Positions 1-10,461 are shown, counted from the stretch's first letter. The stretch is DNA of 64,000 bases from Bedellia somnulentella (GCA_963576735.1 OY755171.1:4774001-4838000), one strand, 5' to 3'. Notes: generated by a model not told the origin, from the sequence alone. Numbers and translations are program-made.

Positions 1-3
1 ATT

Positions 4-70
4 GCTTAGAAAGGGTAGCCAGCACTTCAGATTTACAAAATTCCCAGTCACTTTTGGAAGTTATTTAGGT
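4..70 (-). repeat. Repeat-R, partial 3' part
   Basis: Reverse complement of the last third of repeat-R: the 'agccagagct' and 'cacttttggaagtt' blocks are recognisable. The copy is diverged and may continue beyond the window edge. Confidence 0.55.
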
Positions 71-544
71 AAAAAATTGTAAAGTAAATGTTTATTCTAG
101 TGTTTTTGTCAAATTTTTAATTTGAACAAATTTTTAATCGTGTGAGTTTATAGGTAGCTTAATTCTAAGCTTTCAAACTATGTTGTTATGCATTGACAGT
201 TATTGAATTTTCTCAAAATAAATAAATAAATTAGGAAGAACTCTAATTTTTTCTGGCTTTTAAAAGCTATATACCTTAAACTGAAGTGATACTATTTTAA
301 TTACTTTTTTTGAATTAATACGTGTCTGAGTATCACAAACCATAAAACATTTGTGATATACGTTCAAGTTTGTAAAATGAAATTCAACTTGCATCAGTTG
401 GAGCTAAACTAAAGTTGTAGCGCGTCCGCAAAAACAGAAACCGGTTTGGTGATTAATTTTAATAGCCGAACTTCACGATGCGCTAGTATTACTAAACGGA
501 ATATTATTAAATCAACCTAATTTAAATATGAAAAAAGCGCATAT
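71..544. other. AT-rich stretch, nothing recognised
   Basis: No repeat family, gene or RNA recognised. The only reading frames are short and without known motifs. Confidence 0.5.
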
Positions 545-547
545 TTA

Positions 548-1781
548 AGAGCTTATTCCATTACACTTTTATCGTTGCCGAAATCGGAGGTCCTTCACAG
601 TCACTGCCGCAGAAGGTCACAGACGCTTGTTATTCCACTACACCGATTTCAGTTTCTGAATCATTCGCGCGCGCGATTTTTGCGGGCGGTCGTACGAAAT
701 TGCTCCCGTCTTTTTTTTAAAACGCTCTCTATCAAACTCTCTTATGGACTATCCCACTCTCATTCAATAAACGACGACACATTGCGTCTATATATCTCTT
801 TCGCTACTATACTTACATATATCCTATTCATTTACACAACCTTTTCCAAATATTTTTACGTCATATATCACACAAAATATTAAATACGCGGGAACTCCAA
901 TATGACTTAAAAATAAAAGCATATTTATTAAAAAGTTTGCCGGGGTCGTACGAAGTGGCGATCGATAGTTTCAGCCTACCCCAATGAGAGGTAATGGCGT
1001 TAGTATAAGTATGCATATATGTGATTGAACGTATTTGCTTACCCCAATGGGAAATAATGGCGTGAGTATATGTATGCATGTATGTAATTATACGCCTGTG
1101 CCTACCCCCACGGGAAGTGATGGCGTGAGTGTAAGTATGCATATTTGAAACAATACGTATCTGCCTACCCCTTACGGAAAAATGGCGGGAGTTTAAGTAT
1201 GTATGTATGCAATTAAAATTATCTGCTTACCACAAGCGGAAGTAAAAGCGTGAGTATATGCGCGTATGTATGTAATTAAACGTATCTGCCTTCTCCGATG
1301 GGAAGTAATGGCGTGAGTATATATAATATAATATAATTTGCATGTATGTGATAAAACGTATTTACCTACCCCAATCGGAAATAATAGCGTGAGTATATGT
1401 ATGTATGTAAGAATATAATTATACATATCCGCCTACCCCTATGAAATGGAACCCCTACCTACCTAACTACCCCTGGAATTAATAGCGTGAGCATATGTAT
1501 ATCTGCTATAAAACTTTTATTATCTTTTTTTTGTTTACGTAATTTGCAATCATAGGCATGAAAATTTTGGCACGTCCTCTCGCTGTGGCGGGCGCGAGGC
1601 GACTAAATCGTCTGAACGTTATTCCACCTTCCTGAGAAGGAGCTACTAAAAATTTAGTGAGCTAGGAGCCGAAATTTGTCTCTTTATCGGAAGCCTAGCG
1701 TTCTGAACGTTATTCCACTAGTCTGAATTCAGATTCTGTGGCTATCGGACGTTCTGAATTCAGGCAAATGGAATAAGCTCT
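548..1781. mobile_element. Inverted-repeat DNA element flanked by TTA
   Basis: Ends are AGAGCTTATTCCATT on the left (548-562) and its reverse complement on the right (about 1767-1781), with TTA directly outside both ends (545-547 and 1782-1784). A 3-bp TWA target duplication fits the PIF/Harbinger superfamily. Near both ends the string 'ttattccac' recurs (about 633, 1619 and 1710), which resembles subterminal binding sites. No transposase frame is present, so this is a non-autonomous element. It was later invaded by LINE-L tail sequence that forms a minisatellite. Confidence 0.6.
975..1500 (+). repeat. 63-bp minisatellite made from the LINE-L 3' end
   Basis: About eight tandem units begin at 975, 1038, 1101, 1164, 1226, 1289, 1365 and 1432. 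Spacing is 63, 63, 63, 62, 63, 76 and 67 bp. Each unit holds the LINE-L terminal motif (CCTACCCC, a short spacer, GGGA, GGCGTGAGTATATG) followed by a (TATG)n and AT-rich linker. The 36 bp before unit 1 (939-974) are the LINE-L 'cgtacgaagtggcgatcgat' sequence that normally precedes this motif, so the array starts as a real LINE-L tail. Unit 6 carries an extra AATAT-rich stretch of about 13 bp. Confidence 0.85.
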
Positions 1782-1784
1782 TTA

Positions 1785-2553
1785 GTGTCGAATATTTTAA
1801 CAACAAGCATTGAAAACGTTGCAAGACTAGCATTACAAACGATTTGAAAAAATATATACGTACATTAATTTTATAAATGACTAGAAAAGTACAAAAAGCG
1901 TTATGTAAATAAATTTTCTCAGGAAATTACTATAGTCGAAGTTATTTTAAAAATGTAAGCCCTACTACGAAAGTGGTTTAGTTTTTTAATTATGATCAAA
2001 ACTGTGACTTTTTATTCAGAATTTACAGTCTCTAGTGCAATAATTGACTGCCAACCATCCAAGGATCGAAAGGTAATTAAAAAGTTTGAATTGAGATGCA
2101 TAAAACTTTTAATTTAAATAATTCGTGCCCTTATCGATAACAAATGAAGGAAATCCTAAAGAAAGACAATAAATTCTACACATAAAATATGAGTGTACCT
2201 AAGCAAAATCGGATAGAGGGAGAATACAGTATGTACTATATACTTTCGGCTTTAAATCGCATAAAACGGATAGGCAGAACATGAAAAACATAAAATACTT
2301 AGCAAAATATTTTGAACTTGAGTGGAAAAATATTATAAAATAAATGATGTAATTTATTCATAAGATGCAAATCATTGTTAGAATACAGTAGAGTTGAGAA
2401 TCCATTTCAAATAGCAATATGTGGTGTCTGTCGTGTTATGACAAATTCAAATTATTTACTGCGACTAACTCCCTTTACTACGTGCTTTCAAAACTGTGAT
2501 ATAGAACTAAATCATTATGGCAGGAACATAAATATTATCAATAGTTCTCGTTT
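1785..2553. other. AT-rich stretch, nothing recognised
   Basis: No repeat family or coding signal recognised. Confidence 0.5.
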
Positions 2554-2755
2554 TCGTAAGAGACGACTAAAGTACGGGGCAATTTTAAGTGGTTTTTGAA
2601 TAATGCGGTTGGAGACACATGACCAACGATACTTTATTTCTACCATCTTCTCCCCTATCAACTTCCAAATGTGGCTAAGGAGTTTCTAGTTCTGAAGCTC
2701 TGGCTACCCCTTTTTGGGATTTATGACCGACCATATCTATGTATGTATATGTATG
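2554..2755 (+). repeat. Repeat-R, 5'-truncated
   Basis: Starts at the 'cgtaagaggcgacta' block and runs through 'gcggttggagac' and 'tggctacccc' to a TATG-type tail. The first 60 bp of the consensus are missing. Confidence 0.75.
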
Positions 2756-3267
2756 TACTAGTTTTTTGTTTAAAACCATGTCTCAACAATACTACGAATA
2801 GTAGTAACCAAAAATGAAGTACAGTCTTTTTCAAATCACTTTTTCGAACAGTACAGAAGAACCACTGGTAATGAAAATGCAAAAACTGTATTTTCGTCGG
2901 ACGACGAGCTGAAGAAAAACTGGGCAGCATGAATTTTAATTACAACGCATGCGAAATTGAAAATTAAAACTGCCTTGTAGGTTCATAACGGGGAAGCAAC
3001 TTTGCGTAAATTTAATTTCGACGTACAACTATTTACAAAGCCGAGAGTGACCGGACACTGCCTTGTAACTACACTGACTATTTTTGTACTTGAATTTTTG
3101 AGCTTTTTTGAACGCATGCAGTTTTCATTATTTTACGGTATGTTCTGTCAGTATAGAACCCATGACCTTGTGATAAATAATTGCAATAAAAGATTATGGG
3201 ATTAAATGCTACAAGAGTAGAAAGTGTAATTCTTTCGCATTAACTCATAAACTAACTCAACAAAGAC
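2756..3267. other. No gene seen
   Basis: Short frames only; no recognised repeat. Confidence 0.45.
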
Positions 3268-3350
3268 GTTTACGGCGTATATCCCCGAAGTGGTTAGCAG
3301 AGGTACAAATACTTGGAACATCACGTGACATTATCAGCTGGTGTAACTTA
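3268..3350 (-). repeat. SINE-S, 3' fragment
   Basis: Reverse complement of the SINE-S 3' end: 'acggcg', 'ccccgaag', 'gcagaggtac' and 'catcacgtgac' appear in order. Confidence 0.65.
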
Positions 3351-3897
3351 GTGTTGAAATTTAATCATCTTATATAATTTCATAAGTATAAAAAAGTATC
3401 GTTTGCAAAGTTGAGACTAATTAATTGGAGTTGAGTCTGATTTTGATTGAATATAAATATATGGAAATATTACACAGATTAATTTATGCTCAAAGCCAGT
3501 ACTACTTAGTGACTTGTGTTTTGAGATAATAACTTAACAATACATTCAATTATATATAATACACATATAAACAACAAACAAGACAAAGAAATATTCATTC
3601 CTTCATCACATTAATGTTGCTCTTAATGGGATTCGGATCCGCGACCTCCTTAACACAAAGCTGGTCACCTTCCAACTAAGCCACGGCCGTTATCTAAGTC
3701 ATCGCCATATTTTGTATAAAATAAGGCAATTCCGACTTCAATAATACTAAAACAACCAAAATGTATTAACTATTCTATCTGGTTGTTTGTAGCAAACGTA
3801 CTTACATGATTTAGTACAGTGCACAATACATTAGAAGTGTAGTTTTGGCTTAGAAAATCACTAAACCGTTATTTTCAGCTTGTGTTGTACCAGGGAA
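3351..3897. other. Intergenic with a tRNA-like relic
   Basis: Around 3628-3690, minus strand, there is a tRNA-like stretch with an A-box-like 'tggcttagttgg' and a B-box-like 'gcggatccgaatccc'. It lacks a clean cloverleaf and is read as a SINE head or tRNA pseudogene. The rest shows nothing. Confidence 0.35.
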
Positions 3898-3955
3898 CTA
3901 ATGGTACAGGGAATTTTAAGTGATTTTATTGGAGACCCATTATGTAACGCAGTAT
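3898..3955 (+). repeat. Repeat-R fragment
   Basis: Short match to the middle of repeat-R ('attttaagtgatttt', 'ttggagacccat'). It lies directly left of the long-inverted-repeat element. Confidence 0.4.
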
Positions 3956-3970
3956 TGCTATATAATGTAG

Positions 3971-4290
3971 TCCGGTCAATTTAGGCCTAAAATAAGGAGG
4001 AAGGTTACATTAATTCATAAGAAGCTGAAAATTGGCACAATTGTTCAAAACATGATTATAAATGAAACCTCAAAAGTCCCCATCGTTCCGAGGTGTGCTA
4101 AAAAATTTACACGAGGTCAAAGGGCACAAAAATGAGTTTTTTGCGATTTTAAGCGAAACGGTGAGTTTTTTCGCAAAATCACCACACCACAAAATTGTAG
4201 ATCAGAAAATTCTCTACAAAAAAGATATCAATATTTTTTTTCCTAAAAGCCACCATTTTAAAGATATAACGCGTTGAAAAGTTCGATCAT
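3971..4290 (+). repeat. Left terminal inverted repeat
   Basis: Pairs with 5019-5326 in reverse complement over about 300 bp with few mismatches. The open 71-codon frame in each arm is the same sequence read from both ends, not two genes. Confidence 0.85.
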
Positions 4291-4386
4291 TGGTAATCTT
4301 CATACTTTGCAAACGTACGCCACGTATTAACATCACTTATAAGGTGTTATAAACTAGCTTCTTTACCTCCAACCTCACCTCAGTAG

Positions 4387-4791
4387 CTGCTCACCAACAT
4401 TTATTTTGGGTATATTACCAAGTTCAAGTGTGGCTGGGGTTGGAAGTTGGTCGACAATACATTAGAGCCAGTTCTAACTTTACTTCCACCAGCAGCTGAG
4501 AAACTTCTCAACTCAATATTTTGCAACTGTAAAAAATGTTGTAATGCTAAATGTGGATGCAGAAAAGTTGGACTGTTTTGTTCCCTGGCATGCACAAACT
4601 GCCAAGGCCGATCGTGCTCTAATGTTGAGTCAGCTAATCTAGAAGACTCATATGATACCAATGAGGAATCGCTAGTGGGACAGTTGATCTGTGAAATAGA
4701 AGAAAAAGAAGAAGAAGAAGAACAGGAAGAAGAAGACGAAGAACAAGAAACAGTAATCCTGGAAAATTACGAATCAGACGAGGAATATTAA
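4387..4791 (+). pseudogene. C-terminal fragment of a CXC (tesmin/TSO1-like) protein
   Basis: The frame is open from 4387 to the stop at 4789-4791 but has no in-frame ATG before the conserved part, so it is best read as the 3' end of a larger gene. After a tryptophan-rich 'CGWGWKL' and a proline pair comes one cysteine cluster (CNCKKCCNAKCGC, then CSLACTNC and SC). This has the spacing of a single CXC zinc-binding repeat, known to bind DNA in tesmin/TSO1/LIN54 proteins. The C-terminus is very acidic, with runs of glutamate. From memory, similar WGW-plus-CXC tails occur in multicopy, transposon-associated arthropod proteins. It sits between the element's inverted repeats and may be cargo or a remnant of the element's own protein. 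Confidence 0.6.
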
Positions 4792-5018
4792 CCATTTCAT
4801 CTTCAATTACACCGCCATTATTTTAACCAACCGATATGTATAATAATATTTTACAATAGTTTCAAAACAAATAAAATCACTGCAGACCCGTGGAATAGGC
4901 CTACAGGGGATACCACGTTAAAATAAAACGCGCTAGTAGTACACAAGTACACTACCTCATAAGTGGCGTGGAAACGTGTGCTAAGTCTTCATACTTTGCA
5001 CACGTTTGCATTACCAAT

Positions 5019-5326
5019 GATCGAACTTTTCAACGCGTTATATCTTCAAAATGTTGGCTTTTAGGAAAAAAAATATTGATATCTTTTTTGTAGAGAATTT
5101 TCTGATCTATAATTTTGTGGTGTGGTGATTTTGCGAAAAAACTCACCGTTTCGCTTAAAATCGCAAAAAACTCATTTTTGTGCCCTTTGACCTCGTGTAA
5201 AATTTTTAGCACACCTCGGAACGATGGGGACTTTTGAGGTTTCATTTATAATCATGTTTTGAACAATTGTGCCAATTTTCAGCTTCTTATGAATTTATGT
5301 AACCTTGAATGTATAAATTGACCGGA
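5019..5326 (-). repeat. Right terminal inverted repeat
   Basis: Inverted partner of 3971-4290. The left arm has about 8 extra bases next to 'ggttacat' close to its outer tip. Confidence 0.85.
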
Positions 5327-5662
5327 TTAATAAATTGTTTATTATTATTCAAAATATATATTTTACTCTTTTTTTATATTATCATTTTTTTTTCTTTTTT
5401 GTATGTGGCTGTATATGGCGTAAGTTTTAAATTTAGTCTTAGTTTTGTTTATTTATTTTTTTGGCATATTATCAATATTCATGTTAACTTACATTAATAT
5501 TTCTCCTATGTAATTGTTATTTGTAGAGTCTAGGACCTTTTTATGATATAGATATGTATATGTGAAGATTTTTCAAATGGCTTCCTGTAATAATTTCGGT
5601 TTTTTTAAATGGATATAAAGCTGTAAATCTTCCAAACGAAATAAATAAATAAATAAATAAAA
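5327..5662 (+). mobile_element. LINE 3' untranslated tail with (AAAT)n
   Basis: T-rich sequence with no coding frame ends in 'cttccaaacgaaataaataaataa', a typical 3' end of a Jockey/CR1-like LINE. Its 5' limit is unclear because it abuts the inverted-repeat element. Confidence 0.55.
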
Positions 5663-6248
5663 TATTGAAGATATTGAGAGAAGACTGAAAAAGGGTAATG
5701 CGATTAATGGAGCATTGGATAGTCTAATGTCTAGTCAATCGGTGTCCGAAAGGGCCCGAATGGCTGTGCATGATGCCGTTCTTGTTCCTACGCTTATGTA
5801 TGGCAGTGAATGTTGGGTGTGGCAGAAGAAGCACGAAAGCAGAGTGAATGCAGTAGAAATGAGGTCCCTCAGAAAAGTTTGTAATGTAAGGTTATGTGAT
5901 CGTGTGAGGAACGATGTGATTCGTGAAAGGTGTGGTGTAAAAGATGATATTGTAAGTAAGATAGGAAAAGGAATGTTGAGATGGTTTGGGCACATCGAGA
6001 GGATGGATGATAGGAAATTTGTAAAAGGTAACTATAGAGCTAATGTGGAAGGTAATGTTAGTAGAGAACGGCCACGAAAGACACACTTGGACCAAATTGC
6101 AAGTGTGCTCAAAAAGGCAGGCGTCCGAAGTATGAAGAATAAAAGAGCATGTATGAAAAGATTGATGGATGTAGACGAAGCAAGAGAGGTTTGCCAGGAT
6201 CGTACAAAGTGGCGATCGATAGTCTCTGCCTACCCCAATGGGAACTAA
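5661..6248 (+). pseudogene. LINE-L ORF2 C-terminus
   Basis: The frame is open from 5661, through IERRLKKGNAINGAL, to a TAA stop at 6246-6248. This is the region after the reverse transcriptase catalytic core of a non-LTR retrotransposon: the YGSECW motif, the 'AVEMRSLRKVC' helix, the 'RWFGHIERM' block and a basic C-terminus. The catalytic core and endonuclease are absent, so the copy is 5'-truncated and inert. The last codons (AYPNGN-stop) overlap the conserved 3' motif shared with SINE-S and repeat-R. This is the longest LINE-L copy in the window and serves as the reference for the others. The clade (RTE-like or another group with this C-terminal block) is not settled. Confidence 0.85.
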
Positions 6249-6286
6249 CGGCGTGAGTATATGTATGTATGTATGTATGGTATTAG
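5661..6286 (+). mobile_element. LINE-L, 5'-truncated copy
   Basis: Includes the ORF2 end and a 3' tail of under 40 bp after the stop: 'cggcgtgagtatatg' followed by (TATG)n. The 5' break lies against the (AAAT)n tail of the upstream LINE. Confidence 0.8.
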
Positions 6287-6337
6287 ATACCCACCTTTTT
6301 ACAATCTTATTCTTACCAATTTTCCAATAAAGTCTAA

Positions 6338-6400
6338 ATCTAAAGCTGTAGGTACCCTTTTCGGGATTCAAAGCCGTCACTATACACGTATCGTATATAT
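6338..6400 (+). repeat. Repeat-R 3' fragment
   Basis: Matches the last 60 bp of repeat-R: 'aaagct', 'ggtacccttttcgggatt', then 'gccgt' and a TATG-like tail. Confidence 0.5.
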
Positions 6401-6404
6401 GTAT

Positions 6405-8027
6405 ATCGTGCAGTCTTAGCGAAATCAATAATTTATCTTAAGAAGACCCTTTACCCAATGCTTCAATGTTAAAGTATTACCTAAACCATCGTAGACATTA
6501 CTCATAGCAACCAAGACGTAAAAACATTTATGAAAATCCATGCCATTATACAGATGACTGCGCAATGTGCATTGCACAAGCACGACAATATTTCCAGCGC
6601 AAACTAACTCTTAAAACCATAAAGCATGAACTAATTTGTCAAACTTCTAAGTAGCAATGTTGAAACCACGCGTTTGATACTCTCACTATTAATTGTGTAT
6701 TAGACTTTGGCAACATGTTTTATCTGCACTTTCATTGAAGTTTTTTTTGGCTGCGACTATTCTTTGTGGAATATTTTTCGGCAATAAAAAAATAGATTAA
6801 GGCATCATAAATAATTCGCGTGAAGAAAAACATTTAAATTTTTCACAAATTTTCAGTTAGGTTGGTTTTTTCAGGTGCAAAGATGTTTTAGAAACAATTT
6901 TATATTCATTCATATCGCAATACGGTATGGATTTCAAAATTATAACAAAAATAACCGTAAAAAGAAAGTATCATACAATTAAAATCTAACTAAATCATTT
7001 TGGAGTATCTCACTGACAACCGAAATTAATTCAAATCTCAATAAAATAAAACATAACAGCTATTTGGATAACCGAAGTGACCCGACGGTAAAGGCAGGCG
7101 ATAGTGCGAAGCAGTAAATTTAACCAACTTCTGCAATTGAAACTTGAATGTTATAATCTCAGTGGCCTCGACCAGGCTGTTTTTGCGCTTCCCCCTAGCA
7201 CTTTAATGTTGTATCTCAACCGAACACGCAAATGGTTTTTGGTCGCAATTGAGAAGGGAATTGGCACGAAGATGAGCGGTGGAAGAGTTTGTTATGATTG
7301 AGTGAAGTTTTTTTTTATCTAACAAAAAAGTATAAAATGAGTACTACAAATTGTTATTATTAATCTATTAAATAAGTACTACATTTTTTGTCGTACTTAC
7401 CGTTTCAGACAGAAACAAAAATATAAAATGAGATTGTAATTATGAAAACAGAATATATATATTTTTCGGCCTCATTACAATTTATAATAATTTATGATGG
7501 AAAGGCGAGGACTTTCAGGAACCGAGAGCTAATATAACCAATTACGCACGTATGCCTTATTTACCTAGATTATATATAGTAACATAAACTTTGATTAAAC
7601 CGTCAGAATTAAAATAAATCAGAGAATCTTTTTACGCATTACAGCTAAAACATTTCAGATTATTATATTCTTGTTTAGAAGCAATATTTGTGGTTTTATT
7701 ACTCAACCATCTCTTCCAGTCAATTTGAATGGAAAAGATATGAAATTTAAAACATTTATAAAAATTTAAGGACCTCCAAAGTACAGAATCATATTTATTT
7801 TCGTTTTCAGAGATGATCCAGCCCGCAAATATATAAACAAACCAACATTACTTAACTATCACAAATTTAATATTATGCCCCCGGGGATCCAACTTGTAAC
7901 CCCCGGGTTGTGAGCCAAACGCCTCTACCAGCTTAGAGAATAATGAGTGATATTTTATTATTATTATAAGATACAGCAAACAAACTAACAACACTCGAAA
8001 ACTAAAAGTTTCTCAACTCAAACGTTC
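6405..8027. other. 1.6 kb without recognised genes
   Basis: AT-rich unique-looking sequence. On the minus strand at about 7879-7930 there is a tRNA-like relic with 'gctggtagaggcg' and a duplicated 'cccggggg' stem, read as a SINE head or tRNA pseudogene. Nothing else recognised. Confidence 0.4.
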
Positions 8028-8085
8028 CCCGCACATTCCCGATGGTCATGCGAAGGTATTAATACTTCGGAACATCACGTAACAT
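8028..8085 (-). repeat. SINE-S 3' fragment, degenerate
   Basis: Retains 'gaaggtattaatactt' and 'aacatcacgt' in the order expected for the reverse complement of SINE-S. Confidence 0.45.
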
Positions 8086-8096
8086 TTATTTAACCT

Positions 8097-8238
8097 GCCC
8101 GGCTAGTACGAGCACTATTATATCGACACGATAACAGTTAGAATGAGATGGCAGTATACGGTACTAAGTAAGTGCTTAAGAGATGGCTGCTTTATCTCAC
8201 GCGATAACTAGTTTAAACACCGCTCGTACTAGCCGGGC
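8097..8238. mobile_element. 142-bp MITE with 17-bp perfect inverted repeats
   Basis: GCCCGGCTAGTACGAGC at 8097-8113 is exactly reversed and complemented at 8222-8238. The interior has no coding capacity. Flanks are 'ttaacct' on the left and 'taatatt' on the right, so a target duplication is not certain. Confidence 0.75.
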
Positions 8239-8239
8239 T

Positions 8240-9050
8240 AATATTCAAAGAATCAATATAATAATGCAGTCTATAAATATTCCTAAACGTAACGGAATTG
8301 TTAGTTCATGTGTAAATACGTAAATTAAACTTCATAATCATCATCAGACGATGCAACAAATCATTAAATAAGTAGTAACATCAGTAAAATACATCCCGAA
8401 ACACGTAAAACTGCAGAGAAATAATAAAAATCTCTGACACGTCGTTAAAGTGGAATGCAATCCCCTGTTATGAGCGACCAAGATTTTACGCGAAGAAAAA
8501 ACACAGACGACGTATATAAGCAAAAAAGAATTGTGTGATATTGCGGTTTCCAACGCGTAAGGCGCTACACATGTGGATCGTAAAAAATGTGAATGGCATA
8601 TTGAAATATTCCCCTCGACCCTTTTTCCTACAATTTTCTCACTATACAGTGGTATGTTTATATGAGTTAGGCATTTAGCCGATGCCGCAGTGTGTATTAT
8701 GTGTTTATACGGTCCAAGTAGCGTTTACATTTCCTGTGTATTTTACACGGACCCAAATAGTTCGAGAATTTTACGGGACAATCGTTTAATAGAAATAGAC
8801 AAAAGGGACGGTGTAAGGCTGATAATTTATTGGTTCCCTTTGTTATAAAAGAATTAATTGTTCAGTATTTTTGTAGGTTTTCCACAACGATTTGGAGTCT
8901 GGTCTTTTGAATTTTAGTGTGGTAAACATGAGCGCAGATGTAAAATCTCACTGTGATTTAATTTGGGACAACACAACCTATTCATATAAAGAAATTATAA
9001 ACAACACACATGCATGTTTTGTGTATCGAAATTTTTTTACAATAAAAGTT
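8240..9050. other. No gene seen
   Basis: Only short frames without motifs. The one at 8892-9173 runs into a repeat-R fragment and is not a gene. Confidence 0.45.
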
Positions 9051-9051
9051 G

Positions 9052-9100
9052 GAGGAATGGGCCCAATACCCTTAGTCGCTTCATCCGACACCCGCGGAAA
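9052..9100 (-). repeat. Repeat-R fragment
   Basis: 'gcccaatacccttagtcgc' followed by 'ttcatccgacacccgcgg' is the reverse complement of the repeat-R 5' third. Confidence 0.55.
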
Positions 9101-10461
9101 GAAATATTTGAGTGCAATTTTGAGTATGCTCAACTGTTATTTTATTAATAAAAAGAATTGTGTCCGCTATTAATTTTTTTTTTAAAAGTATCACAACTCA
9201 TATGTGATACCAATATTCTATTTCAGTTTATTACTTAAATAAATATATGTAGATAAATAAAACACAGATATTCTTCTTCTTCGTTCTTTCTTATTTTTTC
9301 ACATCAAAATATAATCACAGATACATTAACAATATACGAAATATACATAAATGACATCAAAAGTTAAGAACTAACCATCTGTATTCATTTAACTTTGTTT
9401 TTTCTCTAGGCGTAGGGGAATTGAACCTGCGGCGCTAGTTCTAAAATCAAAAATTACGCCGAGGCCTTGACATCAATGGATGAGGAACCGTCAGACAAAT
9501 ATTTGAACAATTGATGAGTTTTTTACGGTTTACCTGTAATTGTATTTAATTATTTTTAATGACTCTACATGAGAAAACGTCATTAAAAACATTATAAATT
9601 ACCATAGTGAGGCAATGATTAATTGTGGCTGGAAATGCAATCTCGTTCTCGCGAAATTCGCCGTTTTTTAGCGAGATAAATCTCGTGAAGCATAAAAAAG
9701 TCTTATTCGAAGCACGGGCTGACACGGACGGAGTTGCGATCTGTCGGCTTGAGGTAGCGGTCGCAGGGCGAAGCGTCTTTCAGATTTTTTTGAATCTGCT
9801 GCGGTCAAAGAACCTTGAGACAGAAAACTAACTTTAATTCTCTGGACTCATTAATCAAAAGAAAATGAATTTATACGAGTCTTAACTACTTGAAATCTGT
9901 GGTTATTGAGCCATCTAAATAAGCATATATAAAAATAACATTTTTTTGTCATTTTGTGCTTCTTAAGGATCTTCTCCAAAAATGATCCGTAACAGTGGCT
10001 AGTAATAGGGCTTGATGAACAAATCTTTTTAATTGGTACTATTTTTAAATAAATCTGTAATTTTGCTAATTATTTAATTATTTTTTCGTTGATTTGTTCA
10101 TTATAAGAGTACTGTTTTATTATTAACATATGTTGCTTTGATATTAGAAACGTTTATCTTATAATATTTATTTTATTGTGTTTTTCCATTGATATAATAT
10201 AAATCAATAGGCATTATAAGCTCGCGCGAAGTGAATTCTCAAATACATCCCAATTGGGACGACTTGTGGTAGCCTGTCCAGAGCGTAATTAGGAGCGTGA
10301 TGTGATCTAAGCTTGCACAGCAATCCTTTAGAAAATAAATAAAACATGCCATCATGTGTGTGTTGGAAGCGTACCATTATGACTTTAAAGCAAAAAAAAA
10401 TATACAAAGAATCTCGTACCACATGTGAGAAAACAAAAATATTTAGATTATATTAAATACA
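9101..10461. other. 1.3 kb without recognised genes
   Basis: A tRNA-like relic (minus strand, about 9412-9475) shows a B-box-like 'caggttcaattcccc'. The frame at 9625-9831 has no recognisable motif. Otherwise AT-rich. Confidence 0.4.

Larger units (their letters stand above)
3971..5326. mobile_element. Long-TIR DNA transposon carrying a CXC-domain frame
   Basis: Two inverted copies of about 300 bp bound the element. The outer tips are TCCGGTCAATTTA on the left and the reverse complement on the right. The inner limit is where the match ends after 'gatcattggtaat'. The roughly 730-bp middle holds a cysteine-rich reading frame and an AATAAA signal near 4870. No DDE transposase is visible, so this appears non-autonomous. 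I see no convincing target-site duplication and do not recognise the superfamily. Confidence 0.75.

Noticed and set aside
861..1426. Minus-strand frames of 93 and 77 codons rich in His, Thr and Tyr
   Set aside because: They are translations of the 63-bp minisatellite and the LINE-L tail; the internal similarity comes from the DNA repeat.
975..1500. Possible CRISPR array because of regular 63-bp spacing
   Set aside because: The whole unit repeats with drift, there are no unique spacers, and the unit is a LINE tail in an insect genome.
4062..5245. Two nearly identical 71-codon proteins on opposite strands
   Set aside because: They are the same open stretch in the two arms of the inverted repeat and are not genes.
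5735..6428. Long minus-strand frames opposite LINE-L
   Set aside because: Shadows of the LINE-L ORF2 reading frame, with no motifs of their own.
8892..9173. 93-codon frame
   Set aside because: Its C-terminal third is repeat-R DNA; the remainder has no features.
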